Source of the DNA: Myxococcales bacterium
GTDB taxonomy: Bacteria > Myxococcota > Polyangia > Polyangiales > Polyangiaceae
DNA: 7,288 bases
Direction of reading: 5' to 3'
Assembly: GCA_003151595.1 (NCBI GenBank)
Contig: PLXW01000143.1
Coordinates: 1 to 7,288 of the forward strand
The notes under the pieces were generated by a model that was given only the letters and a program-made list of their open reading frames with translations, was not told the origin of the DNA and did not search any database. Numbering within the stretch: position 1 is the first letter of the stretch; every line of letters begins with the position of its first letter. Position numbers and translations under genes: made by a program. Shown here in pieces: positions 1 to 6,772 of this stretch.

Positions 1-143
1 GGGCGCGGGCCGAGCGGGTCGACCGGCGCGCTGGCGACGGGCGCGGGCGCAGGAGCAGGCACTGCGGGCGGCGGGGCGACGGGCGCGGCTTCACCGCACG
101 CGGCCACGAGGAGCGCGATGGCGATCGAGGCGAGCGTTCTCAC
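1..143 (-). CDS. N-terminus of a lipoprotein, probably the second M16-type peptidase subunit (partial)
   Basis: Only the first 47 codons are inside the window; the gene continues past position 1. It starts with GTG at 143-141, and its GTGA overlaps the TGA stop (142-140) of the upstream M16 peptidase gene, so the two should be co-transcribed and translationally coupled. The translation begins (V/M)RTLASIAIALLVAACGEAAP, a lipoprotein signal peptide with lipobox V-A-A-C and the modified Cys at residue 16. A Pro/Ala-rich linker follows (residues 19-40), ending in DPLGPRP. Mature parts of the protein are not visible. In Myxococcota, M16 peptidases often occur as tandem pairs, one catalytic and one lacking the zinc site, and this is the likely identity. 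That is inference from position only; any outer-membrane lipoprotein would fit what is visible. Confidence 0.7.
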   Translation of the reverse strand, partial: MRTLASIAIALLVAACGEAAPVAPPPAVPAPAPAPVASAPVDPLGPR

Positions 144-1540
144 TTCGCACCTCCCGTCTTCTTCGGTGCAGGCGCAGGGGTCTCGGGTTTGTCCTTCGGC
201 ACGACGCGCAAGATCACTCTCGCGTTCGGATCGAGCACCGACTTGGCCGTCGCTTGAACACTCGGTGCGCTCGCCTGGCGGTAGCGATCGAGATCGCGCT
301 GCGCGAACCCTGGGTCGCCCACCTCGGCCTGGTACTCGTTCAAGATCGACGCGCGGGCGTCGATCGTCTGAAGCCGCTCCACGAACTCGGTCTCGTACCC
401 GTTCTTCGCCCGCGCCAGCTCGTCTTCGGTCACCGGCGTGGCGCGCACCTTCGCGAGCTCGGCGTCGATCGCCGCTTCGATCGCGTCGAGCGACACGCCG
501 GGGCGCGCCGTCGCCTGAATCGCGAACGTCGAGCTCAAGTAACTCGATTGCTGGCTCGCGCTCACGTCCTGCGCGATCTTCTTCTCGTAAACGAGCGACT
601 GGTACAGGCGACTCCCCTTCCCCTTCGCCAGCACGCTCGCGAGCAGGTCGAGCTCCGCGTCGGCCTTCGTCAGGTGCTTCGGCGACTGCCAGGCCATGTA
701 CGTCCGCGAGAGCTCCACGCGATCTTGCATCGTCTCGCGCACGACGCTCTTCAACGTCGTCACGTTCGAATCGAAATTCGGCGCGCCCGGATCCTGCGGC
801 TTCCCCTTCGACGGGATGGTCGCGAACCAGCTCTGAAGAAGCTGCATGGCCTCCTCGGGCTTGAAGTCGCCGGCGATGCAGATCGAGGCGTTCGCCGGGT
901 CGTAGTACTTCGCGAAGAACGCCTTCACGTCGTCGACCTGCGCCGCTTCGAGGTCTTCGTGCGAGCCGATGACGGGGTGATGGTACGGGTGCCCCTCGGG
1001 GTACAGGAGCTCGGGCAAGCGGAGGTGCACCATGCCGTACGGCTGGTTCTCGCTCCGCTGGCGGCGCTCGTTGCGGACGACGTCGCGCTGGAGATCGAGC
1101 TTCTCCTTCGTCATGAGCGGGCCGATGTCGCGCAGGCGATCGGCCTCGAGCCACAGAAGAAGAGGGAGCGTCCCGCTGGGGGCGAGGTCGTAGTAATCGG
1201 TGCGATCTTCGGTGGTGTAGGCGTTGTTCGAACCGCCGGCCGCCTCCATCCACTTGTCGAACTGGCCGCTCGGCGCGCGCTGCGTCCCCATGAACATCAG
1301 GTGCTCGAAGAGGTGCGCGAAGCCGGTGCGGTGCGGCTCTTCGAAGCGCGAGCCGACCCAGTAACCGATGTTGACGACGACCTTCGGCAGCGAGTGGTCT
1401 TCGCTCAGCAAGACGGTCATGCCGTTCGGCAGCGTCGTCTTGGTGAAGGGGATGGCGATGTCGTCCGCGGCGTGAGCGGCGGGGGTGAACGCGAGGGTCG
1501 CGCACGCCGTAGCGAGCGCCAGGGATGCACGGAAACGCAT
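140..1540 (-). CDS. secreted M16 family zinc metallopeptidase (insulinase/pitrilysin type)
   Basis: A 466-residue M16-family zinc peptidase, the usual size for short two-domain bacterial M16 proteins. Residues 1-24 form a signal peptide ending AHA, with predicted cleavage before ADD, so the enzyme acts in the periplasm or outside. The inverted zinc motif HLFEH is at 76-80 (His76 and His80 as zinc ligands, Glu79 as base), and NER with Glu158 is the expected distal zinc ligand about 78 residues later. The C-terminal half holds the R-x6-Y substrate-binding signature (Arg311, Tyr318 in the SRLYQSLVY segment). The protein is therefore probably catalytically active. The tail (450-466) is Lys/Pro/Ala-rich. 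The chosen ATG at 1540-1538 is the one followed directly by the signal peptide, with AGGG about 8 bases upstream. The frame is open back to 1858, but that part overlaps the sigma-factor gene and has no M16 features. The start codon of the next gene overlaps its stop. Substrate unknown. Confidence 0.95.
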   Translation of the reverse strand: MRFRASLALATACATLAFTPAAHAADDIAIPFTKTTLPNGMTVLLSEDHSLPKVVVNIGYWVGSRFEEPHRTGFAHLFEHLMFMGTQRAPSGQFDKWMEAAGGSNNAYTTEDRTDYYDLAPSGTLPLLLWLEADRLRDIGPLMTKEKLDLQRDVVRNERRQRSENQPYGMVHLRLPELLYPEGHPYHHPVIGSHEDLEAAQVDDVKAFFAKYYDPANASICIAGDFKPEEAMQLLQSWFATIPSKGKPQDPGAPNFDSNVTTLKSVVRETMQDRVELSRTYMAWQSPKHLTKADAELDLLASVLAKGKGSRLYQSLVYEKKIAQDVSASQQSSYLSSTFAIQATARPGVSLDAIEAAIDAELAKVRATPVTEDELARAKNGYETEFVERLQTIDARASILNEYQAEVGDPGFAQRDLDRYRQASAPSVQATAKSVLDPNARVILRVVPKDKPETPAPAPKKTGGAK

Positions 1541-1634
1541 GGCGCGCACCCTACTGTAAGGACGCGGGCATGACGAACGTTTCCCCCGTGTGATCGCCGT
1601 CTCGAAGTTCGCCGCATCGCTTACGCTGCCGCGC
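1541..1634. promoter_or_regulatory. divergent intergenic region between M16 operon and sigma-factor operon
   Basis: These 94 bases lie between the divergent starts of the M16 peptidase (minus) and the sigma factor (plus), so promoters for both operons must lie here or inside the flanking genes. The region is visibly less GC-rich than the genes beside it. On the minus strand a TACAGT about 13 bases before the peptidase ATG could serve as a -10 box, but I see no convincing -35 at normal spacing. The plus-strand candidate is listed separately. No terminator or clear operator palindrome was seen. Confidence 0.5.
1574..1604 (+). promoter_or_regulatory. weak ECF-type promoter candidate before the sigma-factor gene
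   Basis: CGAAC at 1574-1578 resembles the GGAAC -35 core of ECF-dependent promoters, and CGTCT at 1598-1602 (within GTCTCG at 1599-1604) resembles the CGTC/GTCTAA -10 core. The gap is about 18-19 bases, slightly longer than the usual 16-17, and the -35 has a mismatch. If real, transcription would start near 1610, fitting an ATG at 1635 and suggesting autoregulation, which is common for ECF sigma operons. This is a by-eye match in a GC-rich region and could be chance. Confidence 0.2.
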
Positions 1635-2228
1635 ATGGATGGGCCGCCGAGCGACCCGCAGGAGCGGCTCCTGCGCGAGAGAGCGCTCGTGGCGCGCGCG
1701 CAGGCGGGGGACCGCAAGGCGGTGGGCGACCTGCTCTCCCGGTACGGGCCGACCTTGTACCGCTGCGTGCTCTTGCCGCGGCTCGGATCGGAGGCGGCGG
1801 CGAAGGACGCGCTGGGCGAGACGTACGCGAAGGTGGTCGCGCGAATCGACAAGTTCACCTGGACCGGCGTCGGCTTCTATCCGTGGTTGCGGACGGTGGC
1901 GCTGCGCGTGGCGATCGACGCGCTGCGGGCACGGAAGCGAATGCTCTTGTGGGAAGCGGAGGACGTGGAGCGCGAGCTCGACGCGTCGTCGACCGCGACG
2001 CCTCTGGAGCACGCGCTCTCCACGCTTCGCGATCGGCAAGCCGCGCGCGCCAAGGTCGAAGCGGCGCTGGGGCGAATCCCTCCGAGGTACGCGCGCGCGA
2101 TCCGGATGCGCATCCTGGAAGAGCGCTCGCGCGAAGAGGTGGCGAGCGCGCTCGAGGTGACGCCGGCGACGTTCGACGTGCTACTCCATCGAGCGATCGG
2201 CGCGCTGAAGAAGGCGGCTCTGCAATGA
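1635..2228 (+). CDS. ECF-type (sigma-70 family) RNA polymerase sigma factor
   Basis: A 197-residue protein of typical ECF sigma length. Residues 15-103 fit sigma region 2: an ALVARAQAGDRKAV helix, then FYPWLRTVALRVAIDALRAR (81-100), which matches the region 2.3/2.4 pattern WLxxIAxNxxxDxxR. An acidic linker (107-130) leads to region 4 (138-195), with the IPPRYARAIRMR helix and the helix-turn-helix SREEVASALEVTPATFDVLL at 165-184. It lacks a SnoaL-like or other C-terminal extension. It should direct RNA polymerase to a small regulon, probably including its own operon. The ATG at 1635 is preferred because region 2 begins soon after it; an in-frame GTG at 1590 adds 15 residues, and neither start has a clear Shine-Dalgarno. 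Its TGA overlaps the ATG of the next gene (ATGA at 2225-2228), which occupies the usual anti-sigma position. The signal it answers to is unknown. Confidence 0.9.
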   Translation: MDGPPSDPQERLLRERALVARAQAGDRKAVGDLLSRYGPTLYRCVLLPRLGSEAAAKDALGETYAKVVARIDKFTWTGVGFYPWLRTVALRVAIDALRARKRMLLWEAEDVERELDASSTATPLEHALSTLRDRQAARAKVEAALGRIPPRYARAIRMRILEERSREEVASALEVTPATFDVLLHRAIGALKKAALQ

Positions 2229-2743
2229 CGGATCGTGACGACGACATTCGCGACGCGCCCCCCCGCGACGAGAGCGACGAAGCTCCCCCCTCGGCCGAGG
2301 AGATCGCGGAGGCCGAGGCGCTGCGCCAGGCGCTGGCCGATCCGTCGCACGCGCACGCGCCGGCCGACTTCGCGCGCTCCGTCGCGCTGGCGTACGAGCC
2401 GCCGGCGCTCTCGCCGCAAGCGCATCGCGCGATCTTGCAGCGCTCGTTCGTGCGCGGCGAAGTGCAGCGCGCGGGATCGAAGGCGAAGAGGACGCGCGCC
2501 GTGTTCGGGATCGTCGGAGGCCTGGCGATGGCGGCGGCAGTCGCGCTCGTCGTCGGGCGTACGCAGATGGCGTCGTCACCGGAAGCGGCGATGGCGCCGA
2601 TGGTCCCTGCGCGATCGACCCAGGCGCTCTTTCACGAGCCGTTCGCGCGCGTCGGCGGAGAGAGCGCACGCATCGATCGGATCGCGTCGGCGCGCGCCTC
2701 CGATCTTCGCGACAACCGCTTCGCGGCGTGGGGTGTTCGATGA
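2225..2743 (+). CDS. single-pass membrane protein in anti-sigma position, possible anti-sigma factor
   Basis: A 172-residue protein of no family I can name with certainty. Residues 1-35 are strongly acidic (MTDRDDDIRD, then ESDEAPPSAEEIAEAE). Residues 28-82 are likely helical, basic residues 86-91 (KAKRTR) follow, and then one hydrophobic segment AVFGIVGGLAMAAAVALVV (92-110). By the positive-inside rule the N-terminal ~90 residues are cytoplasmic and the C-terminal ~60 residues periplasmic, the layout of membrane anti-sigma factors. No HxxxCxxC zinc anti-sigma motif exists; the protein has no Cys at all. Position supports the role: the start ATG overlaps the sigma factor's stop, with GAAGAAGG at 2207-2214 as a reasonable ribosome binding site. 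The anti-sigma role is inferred from topology and context. It might instead be an unrelated membrane protein co-expressed with the sigma factor. Confidence 0.75.
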   Translation: MTDRDDDIRDAPPRDESDEAPPSAEEIAEAEALRQALADPSHAHAPADFARSVALAYEPPALSPQAHRAILQRSFVRGEVQRAGSKAKRTRAVFGIVGGLAMAAAVALVVGRTQMASSPEAAMAPMVPARSTQALFHEPFARVGGESARIDRIASARASDLRDNRFAAWGVR

Positions 2744-3333
2744 CGCGGCCGACGTCGTTCGTCACCACGATTCTGGCCGTCGCGATCGCGCTCCTCGGCA
2801 CCGCATGCGAAAGGTCCGACGCAGGGCGCGCCACTGCACCCGACGCAGGCGCACCGTTCGACGTGGAGACGATGGCGTTCCTTTCCGAAGCGCGCGCCCT
2901 CCATCACGAGGCGAACGTGAACGAAGACCAAGGGAACGTGCGCGGATCGATCGCAGCCGTCGAACGCATCGTCCACGCTAAGCGCCCTCACGGTGATCGC
3001 GCATCGCCCGAGATCGAAGAAGTGCTGGCCGACGCGTACGCGCGCCTCGCGGAGCTCGACCTGCGCGCAGGTGACGCGGACGCGGCGTCGCGCGCCGCGA
3101 GCGACGGTCTCACACACGCGAAGGAGACGACGTACTTCCGCGGGCACCTCCTCGAGGTCGAAGGGGTCGTCGAAGAATCGCGCGCCGCATTGCTGGCCGA
3201 CGCGGGCGACCAGGCGGGGGCCGCGCGCGCGCGATCGAGCGCGATGCGCTTGCTCGAAGAGGCCGTATCGGTGCAGGGGCGCGTGATCGAGGCCGCGCTC
3301 GACGGCGGCGCGACGGAAGGAGACGCACGATGA
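2740..3333 (+). CDS. TPR-like helical lipoprotein
   Basis: A 197-residue predicted lipoprotein. The N-terminus MTRPTSFVTTILAVAIALLG leads into TAC, with Cys23 as the likely lipidated residue (lipobox G-T-A-C, with Leu at -4 rather than -3, so slightly atypical). The mature part is almost entirely Ala/Glu/Arg-rich helix. The segment at about 97-124 (LADAYARLAELDLRAGDADAASRA) has the TPR spacing of small and large residues, with similar helix pairs at about 45-80 and 131-186, so it is probably a small TPR-like scaffold in the periplasm or at the outer membrane. The ATG at 2740 overlaps the stop of the previous gene and has GGGG at 2730-2733 as a modest ribosome binding site; a GTG at 2728 would add four residues. 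I do not recognise a named family. Its place behind a sigma/anti-sigma-like pair suggests sensing or assembly at the envelope. Confidence 0.85.
   Translation: MTRPTSFVTTILAVAIALLGTACERSDAGRATAPDAGAPFDVETMAFLSEARALHHEANVNEDQGNVRGSIAAVERIVHAKRPHGDRASPEIEEVLADAYARLAELDLRAGDADAASRAASDGLTHAKETTYFRGHLLEVEGVVEESRAALLADAGDQAGAARARSSAMRLLEEAVSVQGRVIEAALDGGATEGDAR
3315..3322 (+). promoter_or_regulatory. strong Shine-Dalgarno GGAAGGAG for the Cys-rich lipoprotein
   Basis: GGAAGGAG sits 7 bases before the ATG at 3330, inside the end of the upstream lipoprotein gene. It is the best ribosome binding site in the cluster and fixes the start of the next gene at the ATGA overlap. It suggests this lipoprotein is also loaded independently of translational coupling, possibly giving it a higher yield than its neighbours. 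Confidence 0.8.
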
Positions 3334-3917
3334 AAGGGACCTTCGCGCACCTCCTCGCCTGCTGCCTATTCGCCGCGTGCGCCGCGTGCGCCGGATCGGC
3401 GCAGACGCAAGCCCCCGCCGCGAGCCCTGTGGCCAGCCCCGAGCCGTCACCGGCCGCGCCTCCCGCGGCGCAATCGAAGTCGGCGTACCCGGGCGGGTCG
3501 TCGAACGATGCGACCACGCCCTCCGCCGCCGGCGCGTCGATGGCGCCGCAGACCGAGTCGCTACAGCCCGCGCCCGCGTCCGCGCCGCCGCAAGCTCCTG
3601 CGATGACTCCTGCGGACACGTCGCGCGATCGAGCCGAGGCGAGCAAGGCGAACAAGGGCGGCGCGGGCGATCTCGCGCGGGCCGAGCGCGAGATCGCGAA
3701 CGGCGACTGCGCGACCGCGTGCCGCGCGCTCGGATCGATGGAGCGCGCGGTGGCGTTCATCTGCATGCAATCGCAAGGCGACGACGGCGGCGCGAACCGA
3801 TGCGCCGACGCGCGCACGCGGCTCATCGCGTCGCGCAGGCGCGTGCGTTCGTCGTGCGGATCGTGCGCCGGCGGCCCGAGCGTGGATCCGGACGCACCGG
3901 TGCCGTCGACGCGATGA
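3330..3917 (+). CDS. Ala/Pro-rich lipoprotein with C-terminal six-cysteine domain
   Basis: A 195-residue predicted lipoprotein. The signal MKGTFAHLLACCLFAACAAC carries several Cys (11, 12, 17, 20), so the lipidated residue is ambiguous; Cys17 or Cys20 is likeliest. Residues 24-98 are a low-complexity Ala/Pro/Ser linker. Residues 112-180 form the only probable folded domain: a helix (LARAEREIANGD) and then six Cys at 127, 131, 145, 158, 176 and 179, in the pattern C-x3-C-x13-C-x12-C-x17-C-x2-C. An even Cys number in an exported protein suggests three disulfides, although the CxxC could be redox-active or bind metal. I recall similar GDCxxACRALxSM-type domains in myxobacterial lipoproteins but cannot name a family. 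It follows the TPR-like lipoprotein with an ATGA overlap, and its own stop overlaps the acyltransferase start, so it may belong to an envelope-sensing unit. Function unknown. Confidence 0.85.
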   Translation: MKGTFAHLLACCLFAACAACAGSAQTQAPAASPVASPEPSPAAPPAAQSKSAYPGGSSNDATTPSAAGASMAPQTESLQPAPASAPPQAPAMTPADTSRDRAEASKANKGGAGDLARAEREIANGDCATACRALGSMERAVAFICMQSQGDDGGANRCADARTRLIASRRRVRSSCGSCAGGPSVDPDAPVPSTR

Positions 3918-4858
3918 ACGGAGTCGTCGCCAGCGACCTCCGCGAAGGCGGATCGTGGACGCGCGCGCAGAGCGTGAAGAACGGCGCGATCGTCGTCGTC
4001 GTACACGTGTTGCTGGCGGTGCTCGTGCCGTGCCCGCGCGCGGTCTTGCGCGCGATCGGGCGCGTCGTCGGTCGCCTCGCGTTCGTCGTGCTCGCGCGCG
4101 AGCGAGAGACCGCGTCGGCGAACGTGGCCCTCGCCTTCCCCGCGATGACTGCGCGCGATCGCCGCGCGCTCGTTCGTCGCGCGTACCTCACGCTCGGCGC
4201 GCACCTTGGCGACGCGCTCGCCTCGCTCGATCCCCGCCGCCCGATCGATCCGCTCCCCATCGACGACGCCTCCCTCGCGCTCCTCACGCATTCGCCTCGC
4301 GGAGTCGTCTTCGCGTCGGCGCACCTCGGCCCGTGGGAGCAGGTCGCGCAGTCGCTCGTCCATCACGGCGTCCCGCTCACCGCGCTCGCGCGCGAGGCGT
4401 ACGACCCGCGCCTGTCGCACGTCTACGATCGCCTCCGCGCCGGGCGCGGCCTCCGCACGATCTATCGCGGCCACGCCGGTGCGGCCTCGCGAATCATCCG
4501 CACGCTTCGCGCGGGAGAGGTCCTCGGCGTTCCGATGGACCTCCGTTCGCGCGTCGCCTCGATCCACGCACCGTTCCTTGGAAGGCTCGCGCCGACGCCC
4601 GTGGGGCCCGCGCGCATCGCGCTTCGAACGGGCGCGGCGGTCGTGGTCGGAACCGCCGCCCCCGCGGAGGTCGGAAACGATCGCCCACTCCGGATCACCT
4701 GCACGGCGATCCGCACCGACGATCTCGCTGACGATGACGCGGGCGAGCGCGTTTTGACGGCGCGAATCAACGCCGAGCTCTCGGCGCGGATCCTCGCTCT
4801 ACCGTTCGATTGGGTCTGGATGCACGATCGCTTCGGAGATCGGATTCCCGTAGGCTGA
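3914..4858 (+). CDS. lipid A biosynthesis-type (LpxL/HtrB-like) lysophospholipid acyltransferase
   Basis: A 314-residue inner-membrane acyltransferase of the Lip_A_acyltrans family, close to the usual ~300 residues. Residues 24-40 form a hydrophobic N-terminal membrane anchor. ERETASANVALAFP (63-76) is the typical post-anchor family segment. The catalytic HX4(D/E) motif is HLGPWE, with His137 and Glu142. GVPMDLRSR (205-213), FLGRLAPTPVGPARIALRTGA (221-241) and the end motif WVWMHDRF (300-307) all match the family. The expected reaction is transfer of an acyl chain, usually from acyl-ACP, to a lipid A precursor or another lipid on the cytoplasmic face. The acceptor and chain length cannot be read from the sequence; an ornithine or glycolipid acceptor is possible. 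The ATG at 3914 overlaps the stop of the Cys-rich lipoprotein, with no clear Shine-Dalgarno, so translation probably depends on coupling. Finding it in a sigma-factor operon suggests regulated remodelling of envelope lipid. Confidence 0.9.
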   Translation: MNGVVASDLREGGSWTRAQSVKNGAIVVVVHVLLAVLVPCPRAVLRAIGRVVGRLAFVVLARERETASANVALAFPAMTARDRRALVRRAYLTLGAHLGDALASLDPRRPIDPLPIDDASLALLTHSPRGVVFASAHLGPWEQVAQSLVHHGVPLTALAREAYDPRLSHVYDRLRAGRGLRTIYRGHAGAASRIIRTLRAGEVLGVPMDLRSRVASIHAPFLGRLAPTPVGPARIALRTGAAVVVGTAAPAEVGNDRPLRITCTAIRTDDLADDDAGERVLTARINAELSARILALPFDWVWMHDRFGDRIPVG

Positions 4859-4867
4859 CGGGGAATC

Positions 4868-6745
4868 GTGGCCGATCTCGAGTCCTTGATCCCGATACCG
4901 TGCGGCGCCATCGACGCCGACCGAATGCGGGCGATGCCGCTGGCACCGACGGATGGGTTCCTCTTGTCGCGCGTGGACGGCGTGAGCTCCGTCGCCGACC
5001 TCGCGCAGGCGACGGGCATCGCGCTCGAGGACGTGATCGCGTCGCTCATCAAGCTCGAGTCGCTCCGATTGGTGGAGCTGCCGAAGGGGCCGAAGTCGTC
5101 GCGACCACCAAAGTCGTCACGGCCACCGAAGACACCGCGACCCAAGGTCGACGCAAAGCCGCGCAGCGTCCCGCCGCAGCAACCTCCCCCCGCGCGATCG
5201 CCACAACCGCCGCCGGTGCGTTCGCCGCAACCGATGTCGCGTGTCTCGCCTCCGCCGCGCGCCCCGTCCCCCACCGCGCACTCTTCGCCGCGCCCTCCGC
5301 CGCAAGCGTCGCCCGTGCCGCCTCCTCCCGCACCGGGCCCCTCGCGCTCCGCGCCCGGCGCGCCGTTCACGCCGGTCCCGAGCCTCGATCTCTCGCCGGA
5401 GCAACAGCAGCAGATCAGCGTGATCTTCGCGCAGCTCGACGACCTCGATCACTACGCGCTGCTCGGCGTGGAGCGCGGCGTCGACAAGAAAGCGATCAAG
5501 CGCTCGTACTTCGAGCTGACCGCGAAGTTCCACCCGGACCGGTACTTCCGAAAACAGATCGGTCCCTTCAAAGCGCAGATGGAAGCGATCTTCGGCCGCA
5601 TGACCGAAGCGCACGACACGCTCACCGACAACGCGCGGCGCGCCGACTACGACGCGTACATCGGCTCGGTCGAGCGAACGCGCAGCATCGAGCGCATGGT
5701 CGCGGAGAGCGCGGCCGAGATGAGGCGCGCGGAAGAGGTCGCGGCGGGCATATCGATCTCGTCGATCCCGCCACCGCCGTCGTCGCATTCGATGGAGCCG
5801 CCGTCCTCGGCCTCGATGCGCGTCGTCCCGCCGGCGCGCCCGAGCGAGCCGCCGCGCGCGTTTCCGAAGGAGTCGCCGACCGGGAAGATCTCGGTGTTCC
5901 CGCCCGAGTCGCCGACGGCCGTCTCCGGGAGGCCGTCGGGGCCGAACCTGGGCGCGCTCATCGGCGACGCGCTCACGAAGGGGCCGAGCGATCGCGGCCC
6001 AGGCGGCGGCAGCGGTCGGATCTCGATACCCGCCACGCCGTCTCAGGCGCCGGGAGATCAGACGCGGCGCGAGATGCTCGCGCGAAAGCTGATGGGCTCG
6101 CGCAGCACGCAGGGCTCGGTGCGCGGCGCGAACGTGCCGAAGGTCCCGGCGATCGGATACGTGAAGACGGAAGACGCGGTCGACTCGCTGAAGCGCCGCT
6201 ACGAAGAGAAGGTCACCTCGGCTCGAACTGCGCAGGCGAGGAAGTACAGCGAGAGCGGGATGGCGGCGCTGGCCAAGGGCGACATGGTCGCGGCGGCGAA
6301 CGCGCTCCGCGTAGCGCTCACGTTCGACACCGAGAACGCGGAGCTCAAGGTCGCGTACGACAAGGCGCAGCGCGCGTCCGATCAGCTCCTCGGCGATCAG
6401 TATTTGAAACAGGCCGACTACGAAGAGAAGGCGGAGAAGTGGGCCGACGCCGCGCGATCGTGGCGACGCGTGGCCCGCGCGCGCGAAGACGACGCGAAGG
6501 CGCACGAGCGCGCGGCACATTGTCTCGTGAAGGCCGCGGGCAATCTCCATGACGCCGCGGCGCTCGCGCAGCGCGCGGTCCTTCTTCAGCCGAAGAGCGC
6601 GCCCATCCGGCTCACGTTGGCGAACGTCTACCTCGCCGCAGGCCTCACGTTGAACGCCCGGCGCGAGCTGGAAACGGCGGCCCAGCTCGCTCCGGACGAC
6701 GCGAACATCGCGTCCCTATTGAAGCGCATCGCCAAGTCCGATTGA
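4868..6745 (+). CDS. J-domain (DnaJ-like) protein with N-terminal helical domain and C-terminal TPRs
   Basis: A 625-residue multi-domain protein with no signal peptide, so cytoplasmic. Residues 1-72 form a compact helical, winged-helix-like domain ([20 protein letters not shown], then a second helix ending in ESLRLVELP). Residues 73-172 are a Pro/Ser/Arg-rich linker. Residues 194-266 are a J-domain ([23 protein letters not shown] at 222-224, [14 protein letters not shown] end), with the HPD needed to stimulate Hsp70 ATPase intact. Residues 296-400 are a second Pro/Ser/Gly-rich linker. Residues about 455-621 hold three or four TPRs, including [20 protein letters not shown] and the next helix pair. 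It lacks the Gly/Phe and zinc-finger regions of true DnaJ, so it is a specialised J-protein. Start: GTG at 4868, 9 bases after the acyltransferase stop, with GGGGA at 4860-4864; the spacing of 3 bases is short. dnaK lies 91 bases downstream, supporting a co-chaperone role. Confidence 0.9.
   Translation: MADLESLIPIPCGAIDADRMRAMPLAPTDGFLLSRVDGVSSVADLAQATGIALEDVIASLIKLESLRLVELPKGPKSSRPPKSSRPPKTPRPKVDAKPRSVPPQQPPPARSPQPPPVRSPQPMSRVSPPPRAPSPTAHSSPRPPPQASPVPPPPAPGPSRSAPGAPFTPVPSLDLSPEQQQQISVIFAQLDDLDHYALLGVERGVDKKAIKRSYFELTAKFHPDRYFRKQIGPFKAQMEAIFGRMTEAHDTLTDNARRADYDAYIGSVERTRSIERMVAESAAEMRRAEEVAAGISISSIPPPPSSHSMEPPSSASMRVVPPARPSEPPRAFPKESPTGKISVFPPESPTAVSGRPSGPNLGALIGDALTKGPSDRGPGGGSGRISIPATPSQAPGDQTRREMLARKLMGSRSTQGSVRGANVPKVPAIGYVKTEDAVDSLKRRYEEKVTSARTAQARKYSESGMAALAKGDMVAAANALRVALTFDTENAELKVAYDKAQRASDQLLGDQYLKQADYEEKAEKWADAARSWRRVARAREDDAKAHERAAHCLVKAAGNLHDAAALAQRAVLLQPKSAPIRLTLANVYLAAGLTLNARRELETAAQLAPDDANIASLLKRIAKSD
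5090..5143 (+). repeat. three imperfect 18-base tandem repeats in the J-protein gene
   Basis: Three consecutive 18-base units (5090-5107, 5108-5125, 5126-5143) start CC(G/A)AAG and encode PKSSRP-type hexapeptides: [18 protein letters not shown]. The first two units differ at only a few positions and the third is more diverged. They sit at the beginning of the first Pro-rich linker and give a basic, flexible stretch. The in-frame unit length means copy-number change would not disrupt the protein. Confidence 0.85.
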
Positions 6746-6772
6746 CGCACTCGTCACATCGAGCGTCGAAGG

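Noticed and set aside
254..1573. 439-residue plus-strand open frame antisense to the M16 peptidase
   Set aside because: It is Arg/Leu/Val/His-rich without domain pattern, and the opposite strand encodes a clear M16 protein with active-site motifs; it is a GC-bias shadow.
1590..1634. Alternative GTG start of the sigma factor
   Set aside because: The 15 extra residues add no sigma-domain sequence, there is no Shine-Dalgarno, and the candidate promoter overlaps this stretch; not fully excluded.
1541..1858. N-terminal extension of the M16 peptidase frame to a start at 1858
   Set aside because: A signal peptide begins exactly at the ATG at 1540, and the extension would overlap the sigma-factor gene antisense.
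3110..4567. 485-residue minus-strand open frame across the lipoprotein and acyltransferase genes
   Set aside because: Composition is dominated by Arg/Ala/Asp as expected for antisense of GC-rich coding DNA, and it opposes two well-supported plus-strand genes.
4462..5370. 302-residue Gly-rich minus-strand open frame
   Set aside because: The Gly-rich part is the antisense of the Pro-rich linker of the J-domain protein; no independent start signal or domain.
5117..6550. 477-residue minus-strand open frame
   Set aside because: Long Arg-rich runs and no motif; it is the antisense shadow of the J-domain/TPR gene.
4810..6552. 580-residue plus-strand open frame overlapping the J-domain gene
   Set aside because: It is in another frame of the same DNA, Arg/Ala-rich and featureless, while the other frame has J-domain and TPR sequence.
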